6,115 bases of DNA from an uncultured Anaerolineaceae bacterium (GCA_937907495.1 CALESS010000410.1:1-6115); one strand, 5' to 3'. Counted from the stretch's first letter, positions 1 to 5,583 are shown. The notes: a model not told the origin generated them from the sequence alone. Made by a program: numbers and translations.

Positions 1-266
1 CGGAACACCGCGGCCATTTTATCGTGCCCGAGGATGGTGCAATCCATGCTGCGGGCGCCAAGGGTGCGGTCCGGGTGGGCATCCAACTGGATGAGCATCC
101 GGTCCACGCCGCCCCCCAGGTTAAGCAGGGTATTGCGCCAGGAACGGGCATCTTCGACGCGGAAGGGTGCATCCAGTAAGATCAAGCCGTGGGGCCAGTT
201 GATGGCGCCGAGGGTAACACCGGGATAAGAGGTTTCAAAATAAATATTGGGTGCAATTTCGTGCAT
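1..266 (-). CDS. MBL-fold (metallo-beta-lactamase-like) protein, N-terminal part, cut by window edge
   Basis: This is the first 88 codons of a gene that continues beyond the left edge. The ATG at 266 is preceded by AGGAGT (275-280 on the plus strand) at a spacing of 8 nt, so the start is well supported. The protein opens with a beta-rich stretch (NIYFETSYPGVTLGAINW, residues 7-24) and LILLDAP (28-34), typical of the first strands of the metallo-beta-lactamase fold. The region that should hold the HxHxDH metal motif reads LDAHPDRTLGAR (residues 61-72): the first and third His are replaced by Asp62 and Arg67, while His64 and Asp66 remain. It starts 6 nt after the histidine kinase stop and its ribosome site lies in the kinase's last codons, so the two are very likely co-transcribed. 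The family call rests on fold-like pattern only. Substrate and activity are unknown, and metal binding may be altered or lost. Confidence 0.7.
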   Translation of the reverse strand, partial: MHEIAPNIYFETSYPGVTLGAINWPHGLILLDAPFRVEDARSWRNTLLNLGGGVDRMLIQLDAHPDRTLGARSMDCTILGHDKMAAVF

Positions 267-272
267 ATTGAA

Positions 273-1865
273 TTACTCCTGGGGTGTGGGTTCCAATGAA
301 AGGTCTGGCGGAAGGGTGAAGAGAAAACGAGTTCCCACCCCGGAGGGAGGGGCTTCCACCCAGATGCGCCCGCCATGCGCCTGGACGGCCAGGCGGCAGA
401 AGGCCAGGCCCAGGCCTAATCCGCGGGTAAAACGATCCCCTTGCAGGCGGGAGAATTTTTCAAACACGTACTCCCGCGATTCCGGCGGGATGCCCGGGCC
501 GGTATCTTCCACCCACAGGGTGACCAGGCCGTCAGCCAGCTCCCCGCTGATGGTCAAGCGGCCGCCCAACGGGGTAAATTTACAGGCGTTTTCCAGCAGG
601 TTCACCAGCACCCGGCGGATCATATCCGCATCCACCAACAGGGCCGGCAGATCGGCGGGTAAATTCACCTCGATGGTTTGATCGCGGGCAACCGCCGAGG
701 GCAGCACCACTTCGCGGGCTTCTGCCACCAGCGGGGGCACCGGGCAGCGGCGGGCGCGGGTGATGGATTGACCTGCTTCCAGGCGGTTGATATCCAAAAG
801 CGAGGAAATCAGGCGCTGCAAACGGTCGGCGGAGCGTTGGGCGACGCTGAAGATGGAATGGATGTTTTCGTTTTCAGCTTGCGGCAGCATGGCGGAAAGC
901 ATATCCAGGCTGGAGATGATGTTGGAGAGTGGCGAGCGCAAGTCGTGATAGATCATGGCGGTCAGGTCGTTGCGCATCGTATCCAGGGTTTTGCGCTCGG
1001 AGAGATCGCGGGCGAGCCATTGCAGGTATTCGTGACTTTCCACCACCACCCGGCGGATATAGACCTCCACTGGCAGATGGCGCCCCTCCGCCAATATCAG
1101 TTGCGATTCATACAGTACCGTCTCACCGGGGAGGAGCCGCTCAAAATTGGCGCCCACCTGCTCCCAATCCACCGCATGCAACTCGAGGATGGAGCGGTTG
1201 GAAAAGCTCTCCGCATCATAGCCGGTCACTTGCAGGGCGCGGCGGTTGGCCTCCAGGATGGTGCCATCCAGCGTGGTGATGAAGATGGGGTCCACGCTGT
1301 CTTCAAACAACTCGCGGTAGCGCAGGGTAGCCCCCTGGAGGGAGGTGTACAACTGGGCATTGCGGATGGCAATGGCCGCCTGCCCGGCGATGATTTGCAG
1401 CAGGGCCAGGTGCTGCCCGGTAAAGGTTCCGGGACGGGAGTGGACGATGGTTAATATCCCGACCAATTGCTCGGAGATTAGCAGCGGAACGCAGATGGCA
1501 GATTTTGCGGTGGAGGGGTCCGCCAGTTCGTAGGGGCGAGCCAGCCAGCGGTCATCCCGGGTGGTATCGGTCAGCAGGGCGGGTTGGCGGTTGCGCATCA
1601 CCCAGCCCGCCAGGCCCTGGTCGAGGATGGATTGCATTTGTTCGCGGGAGGTATCTTGCAGTTGGTTGTTGTAATAAATTGCAGCATCCAGCGGGTTTTG
1701 ATCGGCATCCAGCACGATGAGGGTGGCTCGTTCTGCGCCTACATTTTGCATGGAAAGCAGCAAGATGCGCTGCAGCAACGGGTTGAGATCCAGCGTGGTG
1801 GTCAATTCCCGGCTGATCTCCACCAGCAGATCGAGCGAGGATTGAGTAACTTCAGGAATCGTCAT
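273..1865 (-). CDS. Soluble sensor histidine kinase, GAF-PAS-HisKA-HATPase
   Basis: A 530-residue two-component sensor kinase that should autophosphorylate on His and pass phosphate to a response regulator. Domains in order: GAF (about 11-170, with ICVPLLISEQLVGILTIV at 124-141), PAS (about 180-290, with FEDSVDPIFITTLDGTILEAN at its start), HisKA with phospho-acceptor His307 in YHDLRSP, then the ATP-binding domain with N box NLLENACKFTP (Asn426), G1 box DTGPGIP (454-460), F box FEKFSR (468-473) and G2 box GLGLGL (482-487). All catalytic motifs are intact. No transmembrane segment or signal peptide is visible, so it is probably cytoplasmic and senses an internal ligand, redox state or partner protein. 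It lies 10 nt after the acetyltransferase gene and 6 nt before the MBL-fold gene. The ribosome site GGGGGA is only 3 nt from the ATG, so translation may depend partly on coupling. No response regulator is present in the window, which makes it a candidate orphan kinase. Confidence 0.95.
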   Translation of the reverse strand: MTIPEVTQSSLDLLVEISRELTTTLDLNPLLQRILLLSMQNVGAERATLIVLDADQNPLDAAIYYNNQLQDTSREQMQSILDQGLAGWVMRNRQPALLTDTTRDDRWLARPYELADPSTAKSAICVPLLISEQLVGILTIVHSRPGTFTGQHLALLQIIAGQAAIAIRNAQLYTSLQGATLRYRELFEDSVDPIFITTLDGTILEANRRALQVTGYDAESFSNRSILELHAVDWEQVGANFERLLPGETVLYESQLILAEGRHLPVEVYIRRVVVESHEYLQWLARDLSERKTLDTMRNDLTAMIYHDLRSPLSNIISSLDMLSAMLPQAENENIHSIFSVAQRSADRLQRLISSLLDINRLEAGQSITRARRCPVPPLVAEAREVVLPSAVARDQTIEVNLPADLPALLVDADMIRRVLVNLLENACKFTPLGGRLTISGELADGLVTLWVEDTGPGIPPESREYVFEKFSRLQGDRFTRGLGLGLAFCRLAVQAHGGRIWVEAPPSGVGTRFLFTLPPDLSLEPTPQE

Positions 1866-1875
1866 GCGTCCCCCA

Positions 1876-2679
1876 TCATTCTAAAATCCGATTGATATCC
1901 GCCCGCACGGCCTGGCAGCGTTCACATTCCGTGCGAGTGCAAAGCAAGGCCAGCGGGTCTTCCTGCAGCAGGCTGGTGATGATGGCAGTCATCTCCACCA
2001 GGGGCAGTGCGCTTACCCGCGCCGAACCAATTTCCACCCGGCGGGTGATGCGCTCCAGGTAGGCGGCTGCCATATCAAAGCCATCCGAACAGCCGGGGTA
2101 ACCCGGGCATTCGCGCGTTCCCTGGGGGGTGAGCGCCCAGCGGATAAACTGGTGGCGGCCCGCCAACTTCTCCGCGAAGTGCAGGCTGGTGTTGCAAGTG
2201 TGATCCACCCCCAGCAGCAGCACCCAGCCCTGTCGTTCCTGCAGGGCGGCGATCGGCCCCAATGGCTCAGCCAGGGATTGGCGGGCCAGGATGGACTCCG
2301 CCTGGATGCCAGCAAAGGAGAGAATGGGATGGCTGGAGCGGCTGGCGGAAGGGTGTCGGCGCAGGGTTTCGGCGGTGGTGCCCATCAGCGAGTCGGCGGG
2401 CAGGTCGGGACGGTAGATTTCCGCCATGCGGTTGAGGTTACGCCCGCTGCCGTAGAGGATGCCGTTATCTGACGGGCCTTCTTCCGGAATGAGCATGGTG
2501 GCGTAGGTGAAAGTAGGCATCACCAGCGGGTGGAAGACCGCCAGCAAGGCACCCAGCAGGCCCTCAGCCCCGCTGCGCACCTCGCCAAAGGCGCTAAGCG
2601 AGGTATGGGCGATCACCGGCCGGGCAGGATCAATTTCCAGCTTTTGTAAACCGGTGACAATGTCGCGAAATGAGACCAT
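1876..2679 (-). CDS. AAC(3)-family N-acetyltransferase
   Basis: A 267-residue protein of the acetyl-CoA-dependent aminoglycoside 3-N-acetyltransferase family (Antibiotic_NAT), close to the usual 260-280 residues. Family signatures seen: AHTSLSAFG (24-32; the family has HSSLS-like sequence), MGTTAETLRRHPSASRSSHP (99-118), and LLLGVDHTCNTSLHFAE (154-170), whose His167-x-x-Glu170 matches the family's conserved HxxE region. The C-terminal half is rich in Cys: Cys191 and Cys197 (CPGYPGC), then Cys247, Cys252 and Cys255 (CTRTECERC), a spacing that could bind metal but is unproven. The ATG at 2679 has GGAAGG 8 nt upstream and a good promoter at 2714-2742. It is the first gene of an operon with a histidine kinase and an MBL-fold protein. 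The family includes true resistance enzymes and many environmental homologues with unknown acceptors. Nothing here (no mobile element, codon use like its neighbours) points to an acquired resistance gene, so the substrate should be left open. Confidence 0.9.
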   Translation of the reverse strand: MVSFRDIVTGLQKLEIDPARPVIAHTSLSAFGEVRSGAEGLLGALLAVFHPLVMPTFTYATMLIPEEGPSDNGILYGSGRNLNRMAEIYRPDLPADSLMGTTAETLRRHPSASRSSHPILSFAGIQAESILARQSLAEPLGPIAALQERQGWVLLLGVDHTCNTSLHFAEKLAGRHQFIRWALTPQGTRECPGYPGCSDGFDMAAAYLERITRRVEIGSARVSALPLVEMTAIITSLLQEDPLALLCTRTECERCQAVRADINRILE

Positions 2680-2713
2680 CCAGCCAGCCTTCCAAACAGG
2701 GGGTGATTGAATA

Positions 2714-2742
2714 ATTATACGCCAGAAACGTCATCCCCGCAA
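2714..2742 (-). promoter_or_regulatory. Sigma-70-type promoter of the acetyltransferase-kinase-MBL operon
   Basis: On the minus strand TTGCGG (2737-2742) and TATAAT (2714-2719) are separated by exactly 17 bp. The -10 is a perfect consensus and the -35 keeps the key TTG. Transcription would start near 2707, giving a leader of roughly 28 nt that holds the GGAAGG ribosome site (2688-2693). A small palindrome, tcaggtctga (2746-2755), sits directly upstream of the -35 and could be a regulator site, though it may instead belong to the repeat described at 2750. Confidence 0.7.
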
Positions 2743-2762
2743 AATTCAGGTCTGACCCGGGG

Positions 2763-2778
2763 GTTGAAAACATTCAAC
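2763..2778. repeat. Short perfect inverted repeat, GTTGAA-aaca-TTCAAC
   Basis: Six-base arms separated by four bases form a perfect dyad about 20 bp upstream of the operon's -35 box. Its position and size fit a regulator-binding site. It is not followed by a T tract on either strand, so it is unlikely to be an intrinsic terminator. No known regulator can be named from it. Confidence 0.25.
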
Positions 2779-2791
2779 ATGGAAATTATTT

Positions 2792-2817
2792 ACCACGGAG
2801 GCAAGGAGAAAAACTGA
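2792..2817 (+). repeat. Intergenic repeat, 'accacggag' type, longer copy
   Basis: The sequence accacggag is followed by a near-copy unit gcaaggag and then aaaaactga. A related copy occurs at 5562-5578, where accacggag is followed directly by aaaacctga, as if one 8-nt unit were missing. Tandem runs of this type (ccacggag / cacggag units) are, from general recollection, frequent in intergenic DNA of Chloroflexota and other environmental bacteria. Both copies here lie close to promoters. The function is unknown. Confidence 0.35.
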
Positions 2818-3130
2818 AAGGCCGCCCCGGGCATTGATCTGGCGGGCTATAATGTTCTTACCGAACAACAAATGAAAAAGATGGTTTGGTGCCAGGGGGT
2901 GGTACGATGAAAAATCTCAGACAAAATACCAGCAAGATGCTGCTCGTCATTTTTCCGTTGCACTCGTTGCAGGATTGTTTCGGATCTTTCAACTGGCAAA
3001 GGCGGAGGCCATTCCAGCATTGAGATTGCAAGCTGCCTGCCCGCCGCCGGAAGATTCCCCGCACAATTAAGTATTGACCAACCGGTTAAGCGGGGTCAGA
3101 CAATAGGTACAGTTCTTTATCAACCGTCTG

Positions 3131-3157
3131 ATGGATTATTCCCACCATATTATCCAT
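3131..3157 (-). terminator. Weak AT-rich hairpin after the M23 gene
   Basis: Ten-base arms (3131-3140 and 3148-3157) match at 8 of 10 positions around a 7-base loop, starting about 14 nt after the M23 stop on the minus strand. There is no U tract after it. It could aid termination or protect the mRNA end, but it is not a convincing intrinsic terminator. Confidence 0.2.
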
Positions 3158-3170
3158 CCGGAGAGAATTC

Positions 3171-3899
3171 TCATTTCATTTTGCAGGTACCAATCCATTG
3201 CGGCGCGGATTTCAGTTGCGGGTCATTGGCATCCAGGTAGCGGCCAAAATAGGGCGAGGGATCGAGCGTATTGCCTATCTCCAACTCATTGAGGTATCTC
3301 CCCTGACCATCATCCAATACGATGGAAAAGTGCAGATGCACCCCCACCGGCCTTCCCACGTTGCCGGAAAAGTTGCCCTGGTAGCCCAACAGGGTGCCAG
3401 CCTCAACAAATTGCTCCAGCGTGCCGGGCGGAAAGTCGGGCTCGATGAAGGAGCTGCCATCGGCATCTGCCAGGTGGGTGTAGTAGGTCCAAATCTGGCG
3501 GTCGGGGTGCAAGGGATCGGCAGGAATGCGGATGATGAGCGAGGATTTCCAATCGGACTGGCGGGTGAGGTAGCCGGCGTAAGCCGCATAAACCGGTGTC
3601 AGACCGGGCTGCTCCCCGCCGAAGAGGTCAATCCCCTGGTGGCGGTGACCGGGATTGAAAGAATCATCCCAGACGTAGCCCACCATGCCGCGGGTGGGGT
3701 AAGTGAAGGGTGCGTCTCCACAGCGGGCACCGGGCTGGAGGTTCCACTCCGGGTGGGCTTGCGGATCGCGCAAAAAGGTCAACAATCGGCTGGTGCGGGG
3801 AGAGGTGAAGACGTAGCGGGTCAGGCCGTAGACGACAGCCGCTCCTGCAACCAGCAGGAGCGCCAGGAAAAAGGGCCAGGTCTTCCGCCTGCGGTTCAT
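3171..3899 (-). CDS. Membrane-anchored M23 family metallopeptidase (LytM-type)
   Basis: A 242-residue zinc peptidase of the M23 family, which cleaves peptide cross-links or stems in peptidoglycan. RRRK at residues 3-6 followed by a hydrophobic segment (about 8-26) forms an uncleaved signal anchor or signal peptide, so the catalytic part should lie outside the membrane. The M23 motifs are complete: HQGID with zinc ligands His87 and Asp91, TYYTHL with catalytic-type His142, and VHLHF with His188 and the third zinc ligand His190. The glycine-rich loop before HLHF reads GNFSGNVGRPVG rather than the common GNTG-ST-G form. The ATG at 3899 was chosen because it overlaps the miaB stop as ATGA and places the basic and hydrophobic signal at the N terminus. 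An upstream in-frame ATG at 3947 would add 16 unremarkable residues and overlap miaB by 52 nt. Only a weak ribosome site (GGTGG, 10 nt away) is present, so translation is probably coupled to miaB. Confidence 0.92.
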   Translation of the reverse strand: MNRRRKTWPFFLALLLVAGAAVVYGLTRYVFTSPRTSRLLTFLRDPQAHPEWNLQPGARCGDAPFTYPTRGMVGYVWDDSFNPGHRHQGIDLFGGEQPGLTPVYAAYAGYLTRQSDWKSSLIIRIPADPLHPDRQIWTYYTHLADADGSSFIEPDFPPGTLEQFVEAGTLLGYQGNFSGNVGRPVGVHLHFSIVLDDGQGRYLNELEIGNTLDPSPYFGRYLDANDPQLKSAPQWIGTCKMK

Positions 3900-5221
3900 G
3901 CGGCTGGGTCCACCAGGCTGCCGATCATGGACCAGGGGCCGGTCCACTCGATATGCACCAGGCGGGTCTGCCCGGTCAGGTCGGAGTCGGATTCGGCAAA
4001 GACCAGCTTGTTGGTGGGGGTGCGCCCGCGCCAGCGCTGTTTGCGCTTCTCTTCAAACAAGACGGGCAGGGTGGCGCCCAGGTGGCGGGCGTGAATTTCA
4101 CTGGCGATGCCCTCTTGCAGCTCCTCCAGCACCCGGAAGCGCCGCCATTTCTCCTCATCCGGCACGTCATCCGGCATACGGCGCTCGGAAACGGTTCCGC
4201 TGCGCGGGGAGTAGCGCGCCAGGTGGGCTACATCCAGTTTCAACTCCGCCAGCAGACCGCGGGTGTTGTTGAACTGTTCTTCCGTTTCACCGGGGAAGCC
4301 GACGATGATATCCGTGGCGATCGAGACGCCCGGAATGCGCTCCCGGATGCGCTCCACCAGGCGGCGGTATTGTTCCACGGTGTAGCCGCGCTTCATCGCT
4401 TCCAGCACGCTGTCATCCCCGGCCTGGCAGGGCACTTCGATGTGCGGCATCACTTTGGGCAGCGCAGCCACGGTATCCAGCAGCTCATCGGTCATCCAGT
4501 TGGGGTGGGAGGTCAGAAAGCGAATGCGCTCCAGGCCGTCAATCTGGCTCAGGCGGCGCAGCAGCCCGGAAAGGGTGGGGAAATCCGGCTCATCCTTGCC
4601 ATAGCGGTCCACAATCTGCCCCAGCAGGGTGATCTCGCGCACGCCCTGTTTCACAAGATCATGCGCTTCGGTAAGGATCTCCTGCGGGGGACGGCTCACT
4701 TCCACACCCCGGCGGTAGGGGATGATGCAGTAGGCACAGGCGTGAGAGCAGCCGTAAACGATGGGGATATAGCCGGCGACCAGCTTGCCGCGCTGGGTGG
4801 CGGGCAGCATCAGGTCATCATCCATGCGCGCAAAGCGGGCGGTAGTTTCCTGCTCCTCGATCTGACGGCCTTCGCGCTGGGCCAGGTAGGTCATCAGCGG
4901 GCGGGGGTCAGAGGGCGGTGAGAAGACATCCACATATGGGAAGCGCTGGCGCAGCTTGGGGTTATCCTTGACGCCCACCAGGCAGCCCATCAGGTTAATC
5001 ACCAGCTCCGGGTTGGCTTTTTTAAGGGGCTTGAAGGTGCTCAGGCGTCCGTAAGCCTTATCCTCGGCGGATTGGCGCACAACGCAAGTGTTCATGACGA
5101 TAATATCCGCCTCTTCCGGGCGGGGGGTCAGGCTGTAACCGAGATGTTCCAATGCCGAAGCCACGCGCTGCGAATCAGCGACGTTCATCTGGCAGCCTTC
5201 GGTCCAAATGTGATATTTCAT
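3896..5221 (-). CDS. miaB: tRNA-2-methylthio-N6-isopentenyladenosine(37) synthase (MiaB)
   Basis: A 441-residue radical-SAM methylthiotransferase that adds a methylthio group to C2 of isopentenyl-adenosine 37 in tRNAs reading UNN codons; it acts in the cytoplasm after MiaA. Three parts are seen. The N-terminal methylthiotransferase domain has the auxiliary cluster cysteines Cys10 (TEGCQMN), Cys46 (NTCVVR) and Cys80 (GC). The radical-SAM domain has Cys158, Cys162 and Cys165 in GCSHACAYCIIPYRRG. The C-terminal TRAM domain spans about 377-440. Other family signatures are AMKRGYT (275-281), DIIVGFPGETEEQF (304-317) and YSPRSGT (337-343). The usual GQNVNSYG-like motif reads GQIVDRYG (201-208), a divergence that may be lineage-specific. 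The length fits the family. The ATG at 5221 has no ribosome site but has a -10 element 7 nt upstream, so the mRNA is probably leaderless. The stop overlaps the M23 start. RimO or MtaB are less likely given the motifs, though the exact tRNA target is inferred. Confidence 0.95.
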   Translation of the reverse strand: MKYHIWTEGCQMNVADSQRVASALEHLGYSLTPRPEEADIIVMNTCVVRQSAEDKAYGRLSTFKPLKKANPELVINLMGCLVGVKDNPKLRQRFPYVDVFSPPSDPRPLMTYLAQREGRQIEEQETTARFARMDDDLMLPATQRGKLVAGYIPIVYGCSHACAYCIIPYRRGVEVSRPPQEILTEAHDLVKQGVREITLLGQIVDRYGKDEPDFPTLSGLLRRLSQIDGLERIRFLTSHPNWMTDELLDTVAALPKVMPHIEVPCQAGDDSVLEAMKRGYTVEQYRRLVERIRERIPGVSIATDIIVGFPGETEEQFNNTRGLLAELKLDVAHLARYSPRSGTVSERRMPDDVPDEEKWRRFRVLEELQEGIASEIHARHLGATLPVLFEEKRKQRWRGRTPTNKLVFAESDSDLTGQTRLVHIEWTGPWSMIGSLVDPAA

Positions 5222-5228
5222 GGGCGGT

Positions 5229-5237
5229 ATTATATCA
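5229..5237 (-). promoter_or_regulatory. Extended -10 promoter of miaB, predicted leaderless start
   Basis: On the minus strand TGATATAAT combines a TGn extension with a perfect TATAAT (5229-5234). Seven bases (ACCGCCC) separate it from the ATG, so transcription should begin at or within a base or two of the start codon. No -35 of good quality is seen at 16-18 bp spacing, and no purine-rich ribosome site exists between the promoter and the ATG. The same layout recurs at the C39 gene (5671-5679). Confidence 0.6.
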
Positions 5238-5286
5238 GGGAATCGCGGGTGATTATGGAGGGGGATTATCCGAATTGTCCCCGTAT

Positions 5287-5514
5287 TTATCCTCCCAGGT
5301 CCAGGCCGTTCAGCAGGTCACGCAGGGCCAGCAATTCCTCGCCCGAAAGAGTGAGGCCCTTGCCCATGGTTTCGCCATCCGGTGACCACTCGCGCAGGTC
5401 ATATTTGGGCGGGCGTTCATTCCAGGAGACCAGGTTGAGCTGCTTTTCCCAGCCCCTGGCGGAGGTGGAGAGGACGCCAATTTTTTGGACGATTTCGTAC
5501 TTGAAGTCGGGCAC
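5287..5514 (-). CDS. PC4/YdbC-like ssDNA-binding protein
   Basis: A 75-residue protein resembling the bacterial YdbC family, relatives of the eukaryotic transcription coactivator PC4 (p15). Family members studied are dimers that bind single-stranded DNA and are thought to act in transcription or DNA maintenance. Visible signatures are FKYEIVQKIGVLSTS (4-18), GWEKQLNLVSWN (21-32), PPKYDLREW (35-43) and MGKGLTLSGEE (50-60), together covering the whole single domain. The GTG at 5514 was chosen because AAAGGA lies 9 nt upstream and because relatives start just before the FKYEIV segment. A longer frame from a TTG at 5550 would add 12 residues without a ribosome site. A promoter-like pair lies at 5584-5611. 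The gene ends 65 nt before miaB, in the same direction, but miaB appears to have its own promoter. Any functional link with miaB is not evident. The identification is by motif memory, not by search. Confidence 0.85.
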   Translation of the reverse strand: MPDFKYEIVQKIGVLSTSARGWEKQLNLVSWNERPPKYDLREWSPDGETMGKGLTLSGEELLALRDLLNGLDLGG

Positions 5515-5523
5515 GGTTCGATG

Positions 5524-5529
5524 TCCTTT
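5524..5529 (-). promoter_or_regulatory. Ribosome binding site that decides the GTG start of the PC4-like gene
   Basis: AAAGGA on the minus strand stands 9 nt before the GTG at 5514. It lies inside the longer frame that begins with TTG at 5550, which has no such site. This supports the short 75-residue protein. Confidence 0.65.
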
Positions 5530-5561
5530 CGTAAAAAAGTTGGTCACCAAAATTTATCTTG

Positions 5562-5578
5562 ACCACGGAGAAAACCTG
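5562..5578 (+). repeat. Intergenic repeat, 'accacggag' type, shorter copy
   Basis: accacggag followed by aaaacctga matches the copy at 2792-2817 except for one substitution and the absence of an 8-nt unit (gcaaggag). It lies between the predicted -10 and the ribosome site of the PC4-like gene, so it would form part of that gene's untranslated leader. Its origin and function are unknown. Confidence 0.35.
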
Positions 5579-5583
5579 ATCTG

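Larger units (their letters stand above)
2750..3101. repeat. Segment bounded by a 9-bp inverted pair, gtctgaccc and gggtcagac
   Basis: The left arm gtctgaccc (2750-2758) and the right arm gggtcagac (3093-3101) are perfect reverse complements about 350 bp apart, and they enclose most of the AT-rich gene-free DNA. The left arm is itself part of a palindrome, ggtctgacc (2749-2757). Similarity does not extend beyond about 9 bp, and no transposase or target-site duplication is visible. Sequences with a ggtcagaccc core are, from general recollection, common near small REP-type elements and their transposases. A decayed MITE or REP-like element is therefore possible, but a chance pair of repeats cannot be excluded. 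Confidence 0.25.
2680..3170. other. 491-bp gene-free interval, AT-richer than its flanks, possible decayed element
   Basis: No convincing gene is seen between the M23 peptidase stop and the acetyltransferase start. From left to right it holds the operon promoter (2714-2742), one arm of a 9-bp inverted pair (2750-2758), a 6-bp-stem dyad (2763-2778), an accacggag repeat (2792-2817), a TATAAT on the plus strand (2848-2853) without a matching -35, two weak small plus-strand frames (2907-3023, and a frame without a start codon at 2876-3067), a short tandem cgttgca repeat (2956-2971), the other arm of the inverted pair (3093-3101), and an imperfect AT-rich hairpin (3131-3157) just after the M23 stop. 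By eye the base composition is clearly more AT-rich than the coding flanks. This fits a spacer with remains of decayed sequence. Confidence 0.5.

Noticed and set aside
678..1454. Plus-strand 258-codon open frame opposite the histidine kinase
   Set aside because: It lies fully inside the kinase gene on the other strand, its product has no recognisable domain, and the kinase has every family motif. It is a GC-driven shadow frame.
2848..2853. Perfect TATAAT on the plus strand in the gene-free block
   Set aside because: No -35 at 16-18 bp, no TGn extension, and no convincing gene downstream.
2956..2971. Tandem cgttgca-ct-cgttgca, considered as an iteron or CRISPR-like unit
   Set aside because: There are only two short copies, with no further array or origin features nearby.
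2858..3064. Minus-strand 68-codon open frame in the gene-free block
   Set aside because: The product is Cys- and Arg-rich with no recognisable pattern, there is no good ribosome site before its ATG, and it overlaps other equally weak frames.
3163..3172. Palindrome gagaattctc at the end of the M23 gene
   Set aside because: A 10-bp palindrome overlapping the stop codon with no loop or partner site; expected by chance at this scale.
3900..3947. Upstream ATG at 3947 for the M23 peptidase
   Set aside because: It would add 16 residues before the basic and hydrophobic signal and overlap miaB by 52 nt. The ATGA start at 3899 fits better.
3198..4094. Plus-strand 298-codon open frame opposite the M23 peptidase and the end of miaB
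   Set aside because: It crosses two well-supported genes on the other strand and shows no domain or ribosome site.
3953..4921. Plus-strand 322-codon open frame opposite miaB
   Set aside because: The translated product is rich in His, Gln and Gly, without motifs, and mirrors the codon pattern of miaB. It is a shadow frame.
5259..5280. Possible terminator hairpin (gggga ... tcccc) between the PC4-like gene and miaB
   Set aside because: The stem is only 5 bp with a 12-base loop and no U tract follows.
5515..5550. TTG start at 5550 for the PC4-like gene
   Set aside because: It has no ribosome site. GTG at 5514 has AAAGGA 9 nt upstream and gives the family's usual N terminus.
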